36,222 nt of DNA, from contig JAJTYR010000034.1 in NCBI GenBank assembly GCA_021463505.1, positions 1 to 36,222 of the forward strand, in the 5' to 3' direction. Source of the stretch: Burkholderiaceae bacterium. GTDB taxonomy: Bacteria > Pseudomonadota > Gammaproteobacteria > Burkholderiales > Burkholderiaceae_E. The stretch's first letter is position 1, and each line of letters begins with the position of its first letter. Below the pieces are notes generated by a model that saw only the letters and a list, made by a program, of their open reading frames with translations, was not told the origin of the DNA and ran no database searches. Positions 1 to 12,300 of this stretch are shown here, one piece after another. Position numbers and translations under genes: made by a program.

Positions 1-97
1 GGGGCCGGTGCGGTGGGAGCTGTGCGTGCCGCTCGGCGCGGTCCTCTTGGGCGGGCTGGCCAGCGTGCAGTGGGCGTACTACAAGAAGCACATGTAG
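1..97 (+). CDS. C-terminal end of a membrane protein (partial)
   Basis: An open frame enters from the left edge and stops at TAG 95-97. The visible 31 residues contain one hydrophobic stretch (LCVPLGAVLLGGLASVQWAYY) followed by a basic tail, KKHM. This looks like a C-terminal transmembrane helix with a positive cytoplasmic end. The rest of the gene lies outside the window, so no family can be assigned. About 200 bp separate it from the next gene, so it may or may not share a transcript with it. Confidence 0.55.
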   Translation, partial: GPVRWELCVPLGAVLLGGLASVQWAYYKKHM

Positions 98-156
98 GTC
101 GGGCTGGGCGTGGGCGGTATCGAAGGCTGCTTCTGCCGCCGAGTCTTCACCACGCA

Positions 157-185
157 TTGCAGGCGAATACTGGCTAACGCACAAT
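157..185 (+). promoter_or_regulatory. Possible sigma70 promoter of the large operon
   Basis: TTGCAG at 157-162 and CACAAT at 180-185 are separated by 17 bp; the -10 matches the consensus at four of six positions. Transcription would begin near 192 and run towards the gene at 303. The match is modest, and no other promoter in the 205-bp gap looks better. Confidence 0.3.
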
Positions 186-218
186 AGCTTGCGACCATTT
201 GATGGTAACTGTCGCTCA

Positions 219-253
219 TCTTGATGATGCGCGGCGGTCCTCAAGCATCAAGA
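219..253 (+). repeat. 8-bp inverted repeat in the leader of the large operon
   Basis: TCTTGATG (219-226) and CATCAAGA (246-253) are perfect reverse complements with 19 bases between them. The repeat lies between the possible promoter and the start codon at 303. No T-run follows, so it is not a typical intrinsic terminator; it may be an operator or a leader hairpin. Eight-base arms can arise by chance. Confidence 0.35.
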
Positions 254-302
254 ATGCCAGGATCCCTGCGTCGGACGGCGGGACCACTTGGGGAGGATCT
301 GC

Positions 303-2048
303 ATGGCGGACACCCGCTTCGCTGCTGAAGGCGCTGAACCTGCTCACGCTCTGGGCGTAGTCAAGTCGCCAAGGTTCGGTCGCCTGCTAGCTGCTGCGAG
401 CCTTGTGCTCTTGCATCTGGCGGTAACGCATGCCCGAGCCCAGGCCGCGCCGGTTGCGCCGAGTAACCCGCAGCTCATCGAAGTGCTCATCGTCGAGTCG
501 TCCCGACCGGTGACGTTCACTCGCTCGTTCGAAGTGAGTTGGCCGGAGAACTGGGGCAATGCGACATGGCGCCTAGACGCCTGGAAAGGCCCCGCCTCGA
601 AGCAGCCTGAAACGCTGCCAGAGGTAAAGACGACGCCTGTTAAGCCCGGCAAACTCCGTATCGAGGTCACGGTGAAGGACGTCGCGGCCATCGGGATCCA
701 TGCCGGGCAACTGGTGCTAACGCCCGAAGCCGGGGAGGCCCTTGGTACGAAGACCATCGACCTCCACTTCGTCACGACGTTCAAACCGGGCATGTTGATC
801 GCGCCTGCGGGTGCTGTGGCGCTCAAGGTCAGCAACTGCTCGTGGCCCTGTTTCCTGACGGAGCTGTTCGCACCGGAGACCCAGGGGCGCAGCTATGCCT
901 TCGAGGTTAAGAACATCTCGCCGGCACCTATCGACGTCAACGTGAGATTTACAGCCTTGGGCATCACGCCGGCCGCGCCCGTCTTCCAGCTGCGCCGAAC
1001 GGCGTTCGGCGAGGAGAAGGGGTCGGACTTTCTCGACCTGCAGGACATCCCGCCGAATGGGTCCGCGACGCTGCAAGCATGGATCGGCAACGCGGGCGAC
1101 CTGCCGTCGGGTGCTTACTTGGGAACGATGCAGTTCATGGCCACCCCCTCGAGCATTCGTGGCGTAGGCGACTACCTCGTCGGAGGTCGGGCCACTGATG
1201 GCTCGTACGTCGTTGGCAATGCTGTCCGCACGGACGTCACGGCCAACGTCCAAGTCCGCGCTGCGGCGCTGTGGGCCCTCGTGGCCGTGTTCTTGGGCGT
1301 GCTGGCCGGCCGCGTCGCAGCGGTGCTGGCGACAGCGGGTTTCGAGCAGAAGCTCCTGTACTACCCACGCTACGAAGCGCTCCGGGGGAAGCTTGCCTCT
1401 CTGCCGTCCAGTGTTCGTACCTACTTGGAGGCGTACCTGAAGGACGCTTGGGATGCGGTGCTCGAGGGTGGTAACGCCACCGCCAACTCGCAGGCCTTCT
1501 CGAAGCTCGAGCGGCAGTTCATGTACGCGGAGCAGGCGCAAGGCCTGCGTGGAGAGATCCTGCAGCACCTGCCAGCGACCGACCAGCCGGCAGCCAATGC
1601 CGAAGTCGACAAGGCCCTCGTCGAGATTGCTAAGCGCGCACCAGATTTCGATGCTGTGATCAAGTCGCTCGCCGTGGTGCGTCAGCTGCTGGATCAGCGT
1701 GTCCCCGGCTTCGCAGCCACAGCCGAGGCTGAAGAGGACGCGCGACAGGCGCGATTGCAGCCCCCTCGCCAGCCTAGCCGCAGTGAAAGACTACTGTCCC
1801 TACTGGCAGGCACCGGCACAGAGGGGGTCGGCCTCTACTACCAGTACTTGCGACCGCTTATGCACTTTACGGTCCTGCTCGTGCTGGTGCTCTATGGCGT
1901 TTGGCAGCACTACTCCGGTGGAGCGGACGCCGCCACCTTTGGGTCGCAGGGGATCAGCCAGTACGCGATGCTCTTCCTTTGGGGCGTCAGCGCCGACATC
2001 GTCAACAAGACTCTGCAATCCATTTCGTTCAAGCGGACCACGCCATGA
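303..2048 (+). CDS. Membrane protein with periplasmic beta-rich domain
   Basis: The protein has 581 residues. The ATG at 303 is preferred over upstream TTG 288 because GGAGG (292-296) sits 6 bases ahead of it. Residues 28-41 form a hydrophobic core with a signal-peptidase-like ARA-Q site near 46. The n-region is unusually long at about 27 residues, so it may instead be a membrane anchor. Residues about 50-315 look like extracytoplasmic beta-sandwich domains. A strong transmembrane helix follows at about 319-342, then a helical region, then hydrophobic stretches at about 520-536 and 552-567. I do not recognise the family. The stop overlaps the next gene's ATG (ATGA), so the two are probably translationally coupled. 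The likely role is an envelope anchor or scaffold for the proteins encoded downstream; that is inference. Confidence 0.75.
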   Translation: MADTRFAAEGAEPAHALGVVKSPRFGRLLAAASLVLLHLAVTHARAQAAPVAPSNPQLIEVLIVESSRPVTFTRSFEVSWPENWGNATWRLDAWKGPASKQPETLPEVKTTPVKPGKLRIEVTVKDVAAIGIHAGQLVLTPEAGEALGTKTIDLHFVTTFKPGMLIAPAGAVALKVSNCSWPCFLTELFAPETQGRSYAFEVKNISPAPIDVNVRFTALGITPAAPVFQLRRTAFGEEKGSDFLDLQDIPPNGSATLQAWIGNAGDLPSGAYLGTMQFMATPSSIRGVGDYLVGGRATDGSYVVGNAVRTDVTANVQVRAAALWALVAVFLGVLAGRVAAVLATAGFEQKLLYYPRYEALRGKLASLPSSVRTYLEAYLKDAWDAVLEGGNATANSQAFSKLERQFMYAEQAQGLRGEILQHLPATDQPAANAEVDKALVEIAKRAPDFDAVIKSLAVVRQLLDQRVPGFAATAEAEEDARQARLQPPRQPSRSERLLSLLAGTGTEGVGLYYQYLRPLMHFTVLLVLVLYGVWQHYSGGADAATFGSQGISQYAMLFLWGVSADIVNKTLQSISFKRTTP

Positions 2049-3397
2049 TCAACAGACTGATTTGGGTGTTGACCGCCATAGCGTGCCTGGTAGGCCTCGC
2101 CGGATGCGCATCGTCGCCATCCACGTATCGGGTTGCGGCGCAATTGGCCGACGACGGAAAGCCTGCCCACTGGCTCCTACCGCCGAGCGCGGGCACTTGG
2201 AGTTCGTTCCGTTGGATCGATTCGGTCCCATCGAGCGGGTTCTACATTGACCTTCCGATGCGGCATTCGGCATGCGCCTACTACGCAAAGTTCCCGGAGG
2301 GCGCACCGAAAGCCGGAGCCCTTCAGGCCGAGCTCGTGCCGGTGCCCGGTGGAGCGGTCCTGCGCATGAAGTCCACCGGCACATTCTTGGACGAGACGTC
2401 ACTGCGTGCAGCATGGTTGGCATGGTGGGCGGCCGCAAAGGACGCTTGGCCGGGAAAATGCATCGGCATCGATCAGGCGGTCATGGAGCAAATCCTAGTG
2501 GAGCGCAGACCGCTGCGATTCTCCGAACTGCTGCGGCTGTACTACGGTTTCGAGGAGTCCACGCGTTCAGTCATCCTGCGACCGGGCACGACCGTCTGCG
2601 CGTCGGACGTGCCGAATCGCGCTGCCCACGCAACCGCGCGATTTTCCGTGTCGGGTGAAACCTGCGCAACGCTGTTGTCGGACGGAAGCGGCGGTGCCGT
2701 GTTTGGGCCCCTCTCGATCCCGCTGGGCTACATCTCCGCAATCGACACGAGCAAGCGGATCGTGCACCCGATCGCGAGTTGGGCGGAATTGCCGCACCGA
2801 AATTTGGTGGGTCACCAGTTCATCCTGAGGTACCCCAAGGGCCTGCCGACTAACCCGAACGCGATGCCGCTACCCACCGACCCCGTGGGCACGAACGCGG
2901 GCCACGTGCCCCTGCTGATCGCCGTGGACACGCGGGTCGAAGGCTCTGTCGCGCGCGCAATGCAGTGCGTCCGCGCCGACGACGATGACATTCTGGATGT
3001 TTGCGGGACGAAAGGATTCGAGGCCAACCGCTGTGGCGGGTCAATTTCAGCATCCGATCCGCTCGCAGAGCTGAGGAACCGACCACCGAAGTGCTTCCGC
3101 TTCGGTGAACGCGGCGTAATCACGCCCCGGATCACCGTGACCGTCAATGGTGCTCCAGTGGAGGTTCTCCTGGGGACGACACTAGGCGCGGCCCTGGAAC
3201 GGCTTGCACAGCCATTCCCCCACGCTTTGCAGCCCCGCGTGCACGACTTGGTTGCGAAAGCGGCGGGCCAAGCCGCCGTGTCCGGCGTCCGCGTCATGCG
3301 GATGTTCGAAGGAAAACCCGTCGCTGTCGACCTATCAGGGGCGGGCGCTTCCGCCCTCGGCATGGTCCTTTTGCCAGGAGACCAGCTGTCATGGTGA
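2045..3397 (+). CDS. Putative outer-membrane lipoprotein
   Basis: The protein has 450 residues. The ATG at 2045 overlaps the previous stop and gives a textbook lipoprotein signal: MINR, a hydrophobic core, then the lipobox LAGC with the acylated cysteine at residue 21. Ala at the next position argues against inner-membrane retention. The frame is open further upstream, but only this start gives a signal peptide. The middle part is unrecognised and has several Cys residues that could pair in the periplasm. Residues about 364-450 begin ITVTVNGAPVEVLLG and end in a VLLPGDQLSW-like tail, a pattern reminiscent of SLBB/beta-grasp modules of envelope export proteins; I regard that as a weak resemblance. 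Its end overlaps the start of the giant gene (ATGGTGA), so these three genes form one tightly coupled unit. Confidence 0.75.
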   Translation: MINRLIWVLTAIACLVGLAGCASSPSTYRVAAQLADDGKPAHWLLPPSAGTWSSFRWIDSVPSSGFYIDLPMRHSACAYYAKFPEGAPKAGALQAELVPVPGGAVLRMKSTGTFLDETSLRAAWLAWWAAAKDAWPGKCIGIDQAVMEQILVERRPLRFSELLRLYYGFEESTRSVILRPGTTVCASDVPNRAAHATARFSVSGETCATLLSDGSGGAVFGPLSIPLGYISAIDTSKRIVHPIASWAELPHRNLVGHQFILRYPKGLPTNPNAMPLPTDPVGTNAGHVPLLIAVDTRVEGSVARAMQCVRADDDDILDVCGTKGFEANRCGGSISASDPLAELRNRPPKCFRFGERGVITPRITVTVNGAPVEVLLGTTLGAALERLAQPFPHALQPRVHDLVAKAAGQAAVSGVRVMRMFEGKPVAVDLSGAGASALGMVLLPGDQLSW

Positions 3398-6300
3398 AGT
3401 ACGTCCGCATCGGTGCGAGCCGCATGTATGTCCCCGCCGCGTTCGAGAGGCTGGTGACAGCGGCGCGGATCGCGTTCATACGCGACGAGGACCAGGCCGA
3501 TCCCGGTACTGAGATCGACGTGCTCGGCCTTCTGCACCGCGGCGCCGTCGTGGTGTACCCGACGGTCACCGAGGCTGTGGCGACATCCCTCCATTCGAAC
3601 TTGCCGCGCCTGCTCGACGAGGCCACGCTCCCCGGTCAGCGCATCCGGCTTGCTTTCCTCACGGCCTCGGGCGGACTGCGCGCAGGCGATACCCTGTCGA
3701 CCGACGGCGCCGGTGTTGTGGTCGAGAGCCCGGCGTTCCACGTGGGCGACCCGGCCGAGAGCAACGACACGTCGTGGCGCCTGAAGATCCCGGCGCGCGC
3801 CAGTATCCGCGTTAGGGGCGGCGCGATGGTCATCGACCTCAGCGCATCCGACCCGGACGAGGGCGGGATGATCGTAAACGGCGTGCGTGTCCCTATCTCC
3901 ATGGCGAACAGGCAGGTCCAGGTCGATCTCGAAGGGAATGCGCGCGGCACACTTCGCTTCGGCCTGGAGCTGGGCGACGAGCTCCTGGAGCACTTCGGTG
4001 TGGGGCCGCGGTATTTCGCGCAGGACAGCTTCGACGGCAGCACGTTGTACACCGCCGCAAGCACCTACCCGCTTTACCGGCTCGGCGAGGAGAAGCGAGT
4101 CTTCTCCTGCCAGCTCGACATTGCGGCCCCACACGAGTCGGAGCAGTTGCCTCGAGCGCATGATGCTGGCGCAACACGCGCGCGGATCCCACGCAGCATC
4201 CTGCTACCACCGGCCGAGGCCCTGCGTACGAACTTGCATGCAGTGCATGGCGCCGACGTGCACCTGCGAGCCGAATCGAGCGACGATGCTCCCGCCGGTT
4301 TCGCGCTCACTTCTTCGCCCAAGGCGATCGCTGCTGTGGGCGGAACCAACACCGCCTTCATCCGCTCGCACTATTTCTGCCCCATCGGCAGCTTCTCGGT
4401 CGCGACCGACGGTGCGCAGCAGCAGCGGCTATCACTGGGTCTGTCCAATCTCGAGACGATGGCGGTGCAGCCTGCGAAGGACAAACTCACCTTCGTCCCA
4501 GGCCACGCGGCATACGACGCACGCGTCAACGCCCTGACCGCAACGGCGAACGGCGCCTCCGGCCCCGCCCTCAGCGATCTGGAAGGACTTTGCCTGACGT
4601 CGTGGGTGCGCCTTGACGTGGGGGACGCCGCTGTATCTCCGACGCCCCTTTCGATTCAGCCGGAGGGCATGCAGGCATACGGCGCCACGGGCGGCGACGC
4701 CGCGGCGATGTCGTTCAGCCCCGCACGGTTTCCGTCTCCGGCCGAACCTTTCCCGATCGCTCCGGTGCTCGGTGTGCGCGGAGCAACGGCTGCGCAGCGC
4801 TTGCGGTTGGAGAGCGAAGTCGTCGCCAAAGAGCGTCGCGCCAGGATCGCAAAGAGCGGCGCCTTCCGTCCGCAGGCCGACGCTGAACGTGTACCAATCG
4901 TCGGATCGCGCACGCCGCAGGGCTTCATCGCCGTGCGCAGCGTTGACGGTGCGACGTGGTCGAAACTTCTCTTCACCAGAACGAGCAAACGCCAGGATGC
5001 AAAGGGAGATTGGAACGAGCTGGGTGACGTTGGACTGGCGGTGGGCGATGCGGACAGCGGCGAGCTCATGTCGGAGGCGATGTCGCGCAACCGGCTCATG
5101 CTCGTTACGACATGGGGCCGCCTCAAAGAGTTGGCGTTTGACCTCCGCTCGTTCAAGCGAATGCATATCGGTGGCTGGGGCATCCAGTTGTCGCCTTTTA
5201 AGGAAGGCCATGATCCGATCGTCGTTCTCAAGTACGACGGTCGCCCGCTGCGCCAGTTGGCTCGACACCTCGACCAGTGGACGTCACCGGAGCAGTTCGA
5301 CCCCACCGGAAAACTCCAAGAACGCCTGCTGAAGACGCTCGACCGCGCAAAGGCGGGCGACGACTTGTTCGGCAAGCTCGCGAGCCGCATCGACGACCCG
5401 AACTGGAACGGATTGCTTGTCCTCGACGCGAAGCTTCCGCTTGCCGGCATCCCGGACGCGATGAAGGCAATCGGCGCCGGTCTGCCGCCAGCGCTCGAGG
5501 TGCCCTACCTGGGGCTCGACGTGTCTGGCATCGACCCGGATCTGCCGGAGAAGGAGCCTTGGCGAAGCGCTCTGTTCGGACTGGTTCATCACGACGAACC
5601 CGACCCGGCCTGGGAGGGCGACGCCGAGTCCAGGGTGACGATGCGTGTACCCCGCTTGATCCTGCGGGTGGAGAACGACGCCATCGACCGCTTCGATTGC
5701 GCGATCCAGTTGCGTATTCCGCGACTGTTCGACTTCGAGTCCACGGAGCCCGACAAGATCCTTGAACTCAAGGGCCGCTACGAGTCGCGTGTTGCGGAAG
5801 GCAAGCGTCAAGACACCTACATATTCGAAGCTGCGGGCAGCTACGAGAAGCGGTTCGGCGACAAGTCGGTCATTCGCAGCCTCGCGCTAAGCCGGCTGCG
5901 ACTGCTCACGTCCCCCGGTCAAGGCAAGAGAACCGAAGGCCGGTTCCTGATCGATGGTGACATCACGTTCAACGAGCTGGCGGGCGTCGACCTCCTGGGC
6001 ATCGAGAAGCTGGAGTTCACGGATTTCGCGATCGACCTGGGCTTCTTCATCGAGGGGGCTCGCAACCTCAAGTTGAAGTTCAACTATCCGAACCTCAAGT
6101 TCGACCTTGACGGGTTCAACACCGGCAGCGGCCGGCGTACTGGCAGCCTGCCCGGGTTCCTGCGCAGCTTTCCCCTCAAGCTCAGGGGGTTGCGCTTCGG
6201 GGATTTCGACCTTTCGCGGTTGGGCTTCCTGCAACTTGGCAACTTGGTGTCCACGCCCGATTTCGAGATTGGGAGCGACTTCAAGTTCGCGCTCGACTTC

Positions 6301-9300
6301 GACCTTGACCTTGGTTCCCTCGGAGCGCTGGCAAAGAAGCTCGAGCGCTTCAAGCTGCAGGTCCTCGTCGGCTGGAAGCCGATATGGATCGACAACGTTT
6401 TCAAGAAGAACCGCATCGCGGCAGGGTTCCGTATCGACCTGGGCGAGGGCAGTGGCGGCATCGACCTCGGACTCGAGGGCATCCTGCGCCTGCGCGCGGA
6501 GCGCTTCAATTTCAAGCGCGAGAAGGTCGACGCAAAGGACCTCATCATCCTATCTGCCGACGATTGTCGGCTCGGCGTGCTCGGCAACGAGTTTCCCGAG
6601 GACGGCAAGTTCTCGCTGTTCCTGTTCGCGAACCTCGGTGACCCAAAACCCTGGGAGCGGCCGGGCTGGTACGCGAGCTACAAGGATCCAGCTGCCCGGC
6701 CGCCCATCGCCATCGAACACCTCGTTCTGGCCCAGCGCGTCGACGTGAATCTTGGCGATGTCACGACTACGCGCGACGCGCTTGCCTGGCTTGGCAAGCA
6801 GGAGACGTTTGACAAGAGCGACCCCGATGCGGCCACGAAGTTCATCAAGTTTGCCGGCAAGGACGGCATCGTCCGCTACGACCGCAACCGCGAATGGTTC
6901 ATCGCCTTCAAAGGCGACTTCTTCGAGGTCTGCCGGATCGCCGTGCTGCTGAAGGACCCCGACGTATACGGCGCCTACGTGGGCCTTCTCGCCGAAGACG
7001 ACCCGAGCCAAGCCGTCATGTCGTTCGACCTTCTCTACCAGAAGCTCTCCGACGGTGTGGGCCGCTACGTCATTGAGGTCGGCCTGCCGCCCGGGTACCG
7101 GACCATCGAAGTCGGCGCCGCATCGGTGACGATCGGCATGATCCGGTTCGAGATCTTTACGGACGGTGGCTTTCTCGTCGATCTCGGGTTCCCGCAGCAC
7201 GTCGACTACAGCCGCTCGTTCGCGGTGCAGGCGCTGATCTTCATTGGCAAGGGTGGTCTATACCTCGGGCGCACACCGCCGGTCACAGTAGCGAACATCC
7301 CCCACGGCTATGGTCAGGTCCTGCGGGCCGGCTTCGCGATGAAGATCGGCCTGGGCCGGGAGTTTGAGTACGGCCCGATTCGCGCGGGGCTCAGCATCTG
7401 TGTGTTCGGTCGCATCGAAGGCTACTTCGCCGCTTCCCGACGCGACGCCAGCGGCCACGCCGTCGCGCGGTATCCGTACTGGATGCGGCTGCACGGTGAG
7501 ATGGGGATCATCGCGGAGATCGAAGGCGTCGTCGATCTGCGCCTGATCCGCGCGCGACTGCTGGTCCGCGTCTGGGTCGCCACCGGCATCGTGCTGGAGA
7601 CAGCGCTGCCGGTGCTGCTCTACTGCGAAGCTGGCGTCAGTGTCGCCGTGGAGTTTGTGGTCGGATCGTTCCGTGTGTTCGGCAAGAGGATCCGAATCAC
7701 GATCATGCTGCGCTACAGCACGACGCTGCGCTTCGAGTACACCTTGCCTGCGCGCGTGCCGACCTTTGGCGCCAACACCGCCATGCTGGCCGCTTACTCC
7801 GAAAAGGCAGCGCTTGCCGACTGGATCATGCCTACGGATCCGGTCAGGCTCGGCGTCGAGCCTGCAGCAATGGGCCTGCGGCTTGGTTACGACCTTACGC
7901 GCGCGGATGGCGGCCGCCTCGTTGCCGTGCCGACACTCATGTGGATCGAGGGCGACGGGCAGAATGCCGGCGCACTGCCTTTCGCGACGCTCGCCAGGGC
8001 TCTGATCGGCTGGGCGGCGCTGCGCGGCTCGCCGGACGCTCCGACAGCACTTGACGTCGTTATTCGCAAGGGCAGTGACTCGGCGGGTAGTTCCGCCTTT
8101 GCATTCGACGAGCTCCAGCGATCAGTGCGCAGCCTCGACGACGTTCCGCTAGAGCAGCTCGAGTTGCTCTTGGAGATCGTCCTGAAGGACTCCAAGATCG
8201 CGCATGTTGTGGAAACTGGCGACGTAGCCGCGCGTGGTTACGTGTTCCCGGTGCCGTACGGCCTGCGTTTCGAGAGAGAACACAACGGCGCACAGGACGA
8301 ATTCGATTATGCGTCGCTGGGCGTCATTGACGAGCAGAGCGTCGCGGCAATGCTCAGGAAGTTTGAGCGCCAGTTCATGGAGGTCGAGCCGCGCGCCGCC
8401 GCCGATGCGCACGCTTTCTCGGCTGGCGCCGAACCGCTAGTGCGCTACGTCTTCCGAAGCTGGTGCGCGGCACTCGCGCTGGCCGTCCTCGACGCGGCAC
8501 GTTCCGAATGGAAGCTGAATACGGTGTACGAGGACCGTTCTTTGCGCGAAGTGCTCGACAAGGTGCCGGAGCAGCAATGGAAGAACGCCGCAGCGCGCGC
8601 AGGCCGGCTGTTGCTCTCCGGTGTCCGGGTGGACGACGGCGGCGCGTCGGTCCCGCTATTCGAACGGGCCGGCCTGTTCGTCGGCGTGCCGGCTGGCGGT
8701 AAGACGCAACTGCGGCTTGTGGAGCCCTTGCGCCCAAAATGGTTCACGGTGGCTATGTCCGAGCTCGAGCTGGATACGGCCCGGGTCGCTGCCATGACCA
8801 CGGCTGCCGTACCGATCGAATCGAAGACCGTGCGGCCGCTCGCGGTTCGCGTACTTTCCCGGCGCTTCTTCCTGCCGCCTGCGCTGGAGATGCGCTACGA
8901 CGGCGCCTCCACAATGCGACTGACGCGGTTCAGCACGGACCTCTTGGCGCAGCTCGGCACGACCACTTTCGGCCACCTCGTCTTCAGCGCGCAAGACCCC
9001 GCGACGTCGCCGGCGGCGACCCCCGCCGGAAAGGGCACGGCCCTGCAGAGGCCACGCGCGGCGATGGCTCTCGAGATCGGCCTGCAACGCGTGGTGTCGG
9101 GGCGGGACGGGGCGAAAGTCGTGCACCTGCCAGGCGCCTTTCAAGTCGTGGGCGCGCGGGAAGCGGACCGGCTCGGACTAGACGCCATCATGGCCCTCGA
9201 CAGTGCCGGCATCGAGGCGCTCAAGCTCGCTGACTCCCAGCTCTATCTCGGCTGGCGCACCGGCTCGGCGGATGACGAGTACGTACGGCTGCTGCCGGTG

Positions 9301-12300
9301 CCACCCGATGCGCGCGAGCAGGTGCTCGTGACCCGCAGCACGGTCTCGGTACAGCGCAGGCCATATATGGAGTTAGCTGCGCTCGCAGTGACGCCTTCGC
9401 CCGAGGAGATCTTCCGCGCCGACTTCACGCCGCGATTGCGCTTCGCGCTGCTCTACCTCCTCCAGCGCGCGGCGATCGTCAATGCGACCGGCACGCACCT
9501 GATCCTGCCGCAGGCGCTGGCCAAGCCGCTGGAGGAACTCTTTGATGTGGTGGCCGGCGAAGGCCGCGAGCGGATCGACCTCATGCTCACCTTCGTCTTC
9601 GCGGACGACGCTAAGGTGCCTGCGGGTGCCCTCAATGCGGCTTCATTCGATCTGCCGGCGGACGTGCAGGTATTGCAGCGTCCACGCGTCGCCGTGGTCG
9701 AGCTCGCCACGGTGCCGGACGTCGCCGCGCCCGGCTGGCGCGAAGACAACATGCTCGAAGCCGTCTCGCTGCGTCCCGCGGGCACTGAGCTGGTGCGGAC
9801 CTGGCGGCATCGCGCTGAAGTGGGCGCATCGGAAGTCGCGACCGAAGCCGAACTGGGCCAGTACCTCGCTGCGCGCTTCGACATGCAGGAGTTCGAGGTG
9901 ACGGATGCCGCGAGCGGCAAGCCGCTGATCCACGCCAGCGACGCGCTGCCGCAGGCTTCGGAGGAAGCCGTTCCCGCCGCGTATCCCGAGCAAATGCGCG
10001 CTTGGCTCGCTGCGGAGAAACCCGCCGAGTTCAAGGACGCGGACGACCTGCGATACGACGTCATCGTGCCCTTGTCGAGGCTGCTCGCGCCCGACGAAAA
10101 CGCGCCCTCGCCGTATGCGGCTGTCGGCAGGTTGTTCAAGGTGGATCTTGGCTGGCGTGATGTGTACGGCAACCGTCTGGGCACCGGCGGCTGGTCCGCC
10201 ACGATCGAACATCGCTACACCGATCCCCTCGTTGGGGTCGGCGCGTGGCCCTGCATCCAGTCACGCGTCTTTCCCGGCGCGGCCGGCAGCCGTGAGCTGG
10301 TTCTGGAGCTGGCCGTCGACGAAAGCGCCTTCCCGAGGGAGGGCGACCGAGACGTCACCGCGCGCGAACTGCTGCGGATCCTGCACCAGCTGCGGGACCC
10401 CAACACCTCCGTGCGCGCGCTGTCGTCGTTGCAGTCGAACGCTGCGCGGCCGATTGACCGCGACGCCCTCGCGCGGTTTGTTGCGAGATTGCGCGAGGAT
10501 CTGCTCGCTGGCAACGTCCCGTCGCTGCCGCGCTGGCAATCCAGTTTCCGTTGGGACATCGGGACAGACCAGCCGTTCCATGCCGTCGACCTCAGAATCG
10601 CCTTGGCACGTCCCGAACATCTCGTCGGCCAGGTGAACCCCGAAAGGGACAGCGCGCCGATCCCCGGGGCACTGAAGGTTGAATCACCAGTGCGGCTGGT
10701 GGCCAGCATCGATGCCTTTGAAGGCGGCAAGCCAAGCTCGAACCAGCTTGCGGCCGAGTTCCAGGCCGCCTTCGCTTTCGAAGAGGGTGGCGAACCGCGC
10801 AAGTACTGGCTCGCGCGTGGCGCCGCGCAGCAGGGGGAGTCGGAATGGTGGGCCGTCGACGACCGCGTCTTCCCGGCGGTCGACGAAGCGCCGGCGGTGG
10901 CCTACGCGATGCCTCCGCTTGCGCGTGCGCTCATGAGCGGTCAGGTCCAACTGCGCGCGATCGGCCGGTTGGACGAGGCCGACACTAACTACCTGAAGAA
11001 CACCTTCGATGCGTCGGAGGAGAAGAATGTCACCGTCCAGGCCGTGGACCGCGACGTGGACCAACTCATGTCAGGATTCCTCGACCGGGTGGAGGCTTTC
11101 TTGTCCGCTGCTAACGCGCCGGTGACGGCGACGGTCCCGACCGCGCCGGGCGTCGATGCGTCGCCGTTTGAACGCGTCGCACGCGAGAAGGCGCGCCTTT
11201 TGGACATCCGCGGGGAAGACCCGCCGCTGCTGCGGGAGCTTTGGCCGGTCTTCGAGGGCGAGGCCGGCACGCCAGCAGGCTGGAAGGCCGCGCGTGACGA
11301 ACTCCGCGAAGCGTGCGCGCAGCACTTGCAGCGGTTCTACGAGGTTGGCTGCGTCGTGTCCAAGAGTCTGCGGCCGCGCGCGCCCGCGGGCTGGTTCACG
11401 GCCACGGGCAACGACCGGCCCAAGCTCTATGGCCAGCTGGCGTTCGGCGGCGCCGATGCCGGCGCACCGACAGCTTTCCGTGCCATGACCCGCGGCGTCC
11501 CGCTCGAGGCGACCAGCATGCAATTGGCCGCTGCCGTGATCCCGGAATCAAAGGATCCCTCGGCACAACTCGGGCCGTTGCGCTACCGCCTCACACACGT
11601 CGAGCGGCTAGTCACGGTCGCCGAAGAGGGTCGCTTGGCGCCTTCGCGTTGGCTCACCATCGTGCCTTTGCCCGAGCAAACCCTTCCGGTCATCGAAGTG
11701 GCGGCGCCCATCGTGGCGCCTTTCCCGGTGCGTCGCGTGCCGCGGAATCCGACGCTCGATCGGCCTGTTGTGCACGCGTACGACGACGAGCCCGCGCAAA
11801 CCTATGCCCAACAGGTGGCGCTCGCGAGGCGATGGACTTACGGATTCGATGTCGGCGCCGAGTTTCTGGGACGCCGCACGGTCGCGGACACCGGCGAGCT
11901 GCTCGAAGGCGATGAGGTATGCGCGCGACTGGTATACAACGCATCGGTCGGCAGCGTCCCGCCGGCGCTCGAAACATCCGCGTCGCCGCTTGTGCCTGGG
12001 TTGTTCGAGGCCCTAGTAGAGCACGAGCGGGAGGTCGAGCCGTACTGGAAGACCATCATCGGCGAAGCCGGCCGTCAAGCGTCGAATGCGGCGTCCGCTG
12101 GCGCTGATCCCGAGCTTCGGTTCCGCAACGCCTGCCACCGGTTCGCCAACTCCGTGAAGAAGGTGGTCGATGTGTTCGGGAAAGTCGCGGCGCAGGCTGC
12201 GCAGGAAAGCGTCGACCAGGATCGGTTCGTGCTGACCCACAATGGCTTGACGACCCGCATCCGATTCGTCGACCACATGGCTGATGATGCACCTTGGCCG

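Noticed and set aside
2812-4161. Long open frame of 449 codons on the - strand
   Set aside because: It lies antisense to the lipoprotein and giant genes, is very Arg-rich, has no ribosome site and no family features; typical of the opposite strand of GC-rich coding DNA.
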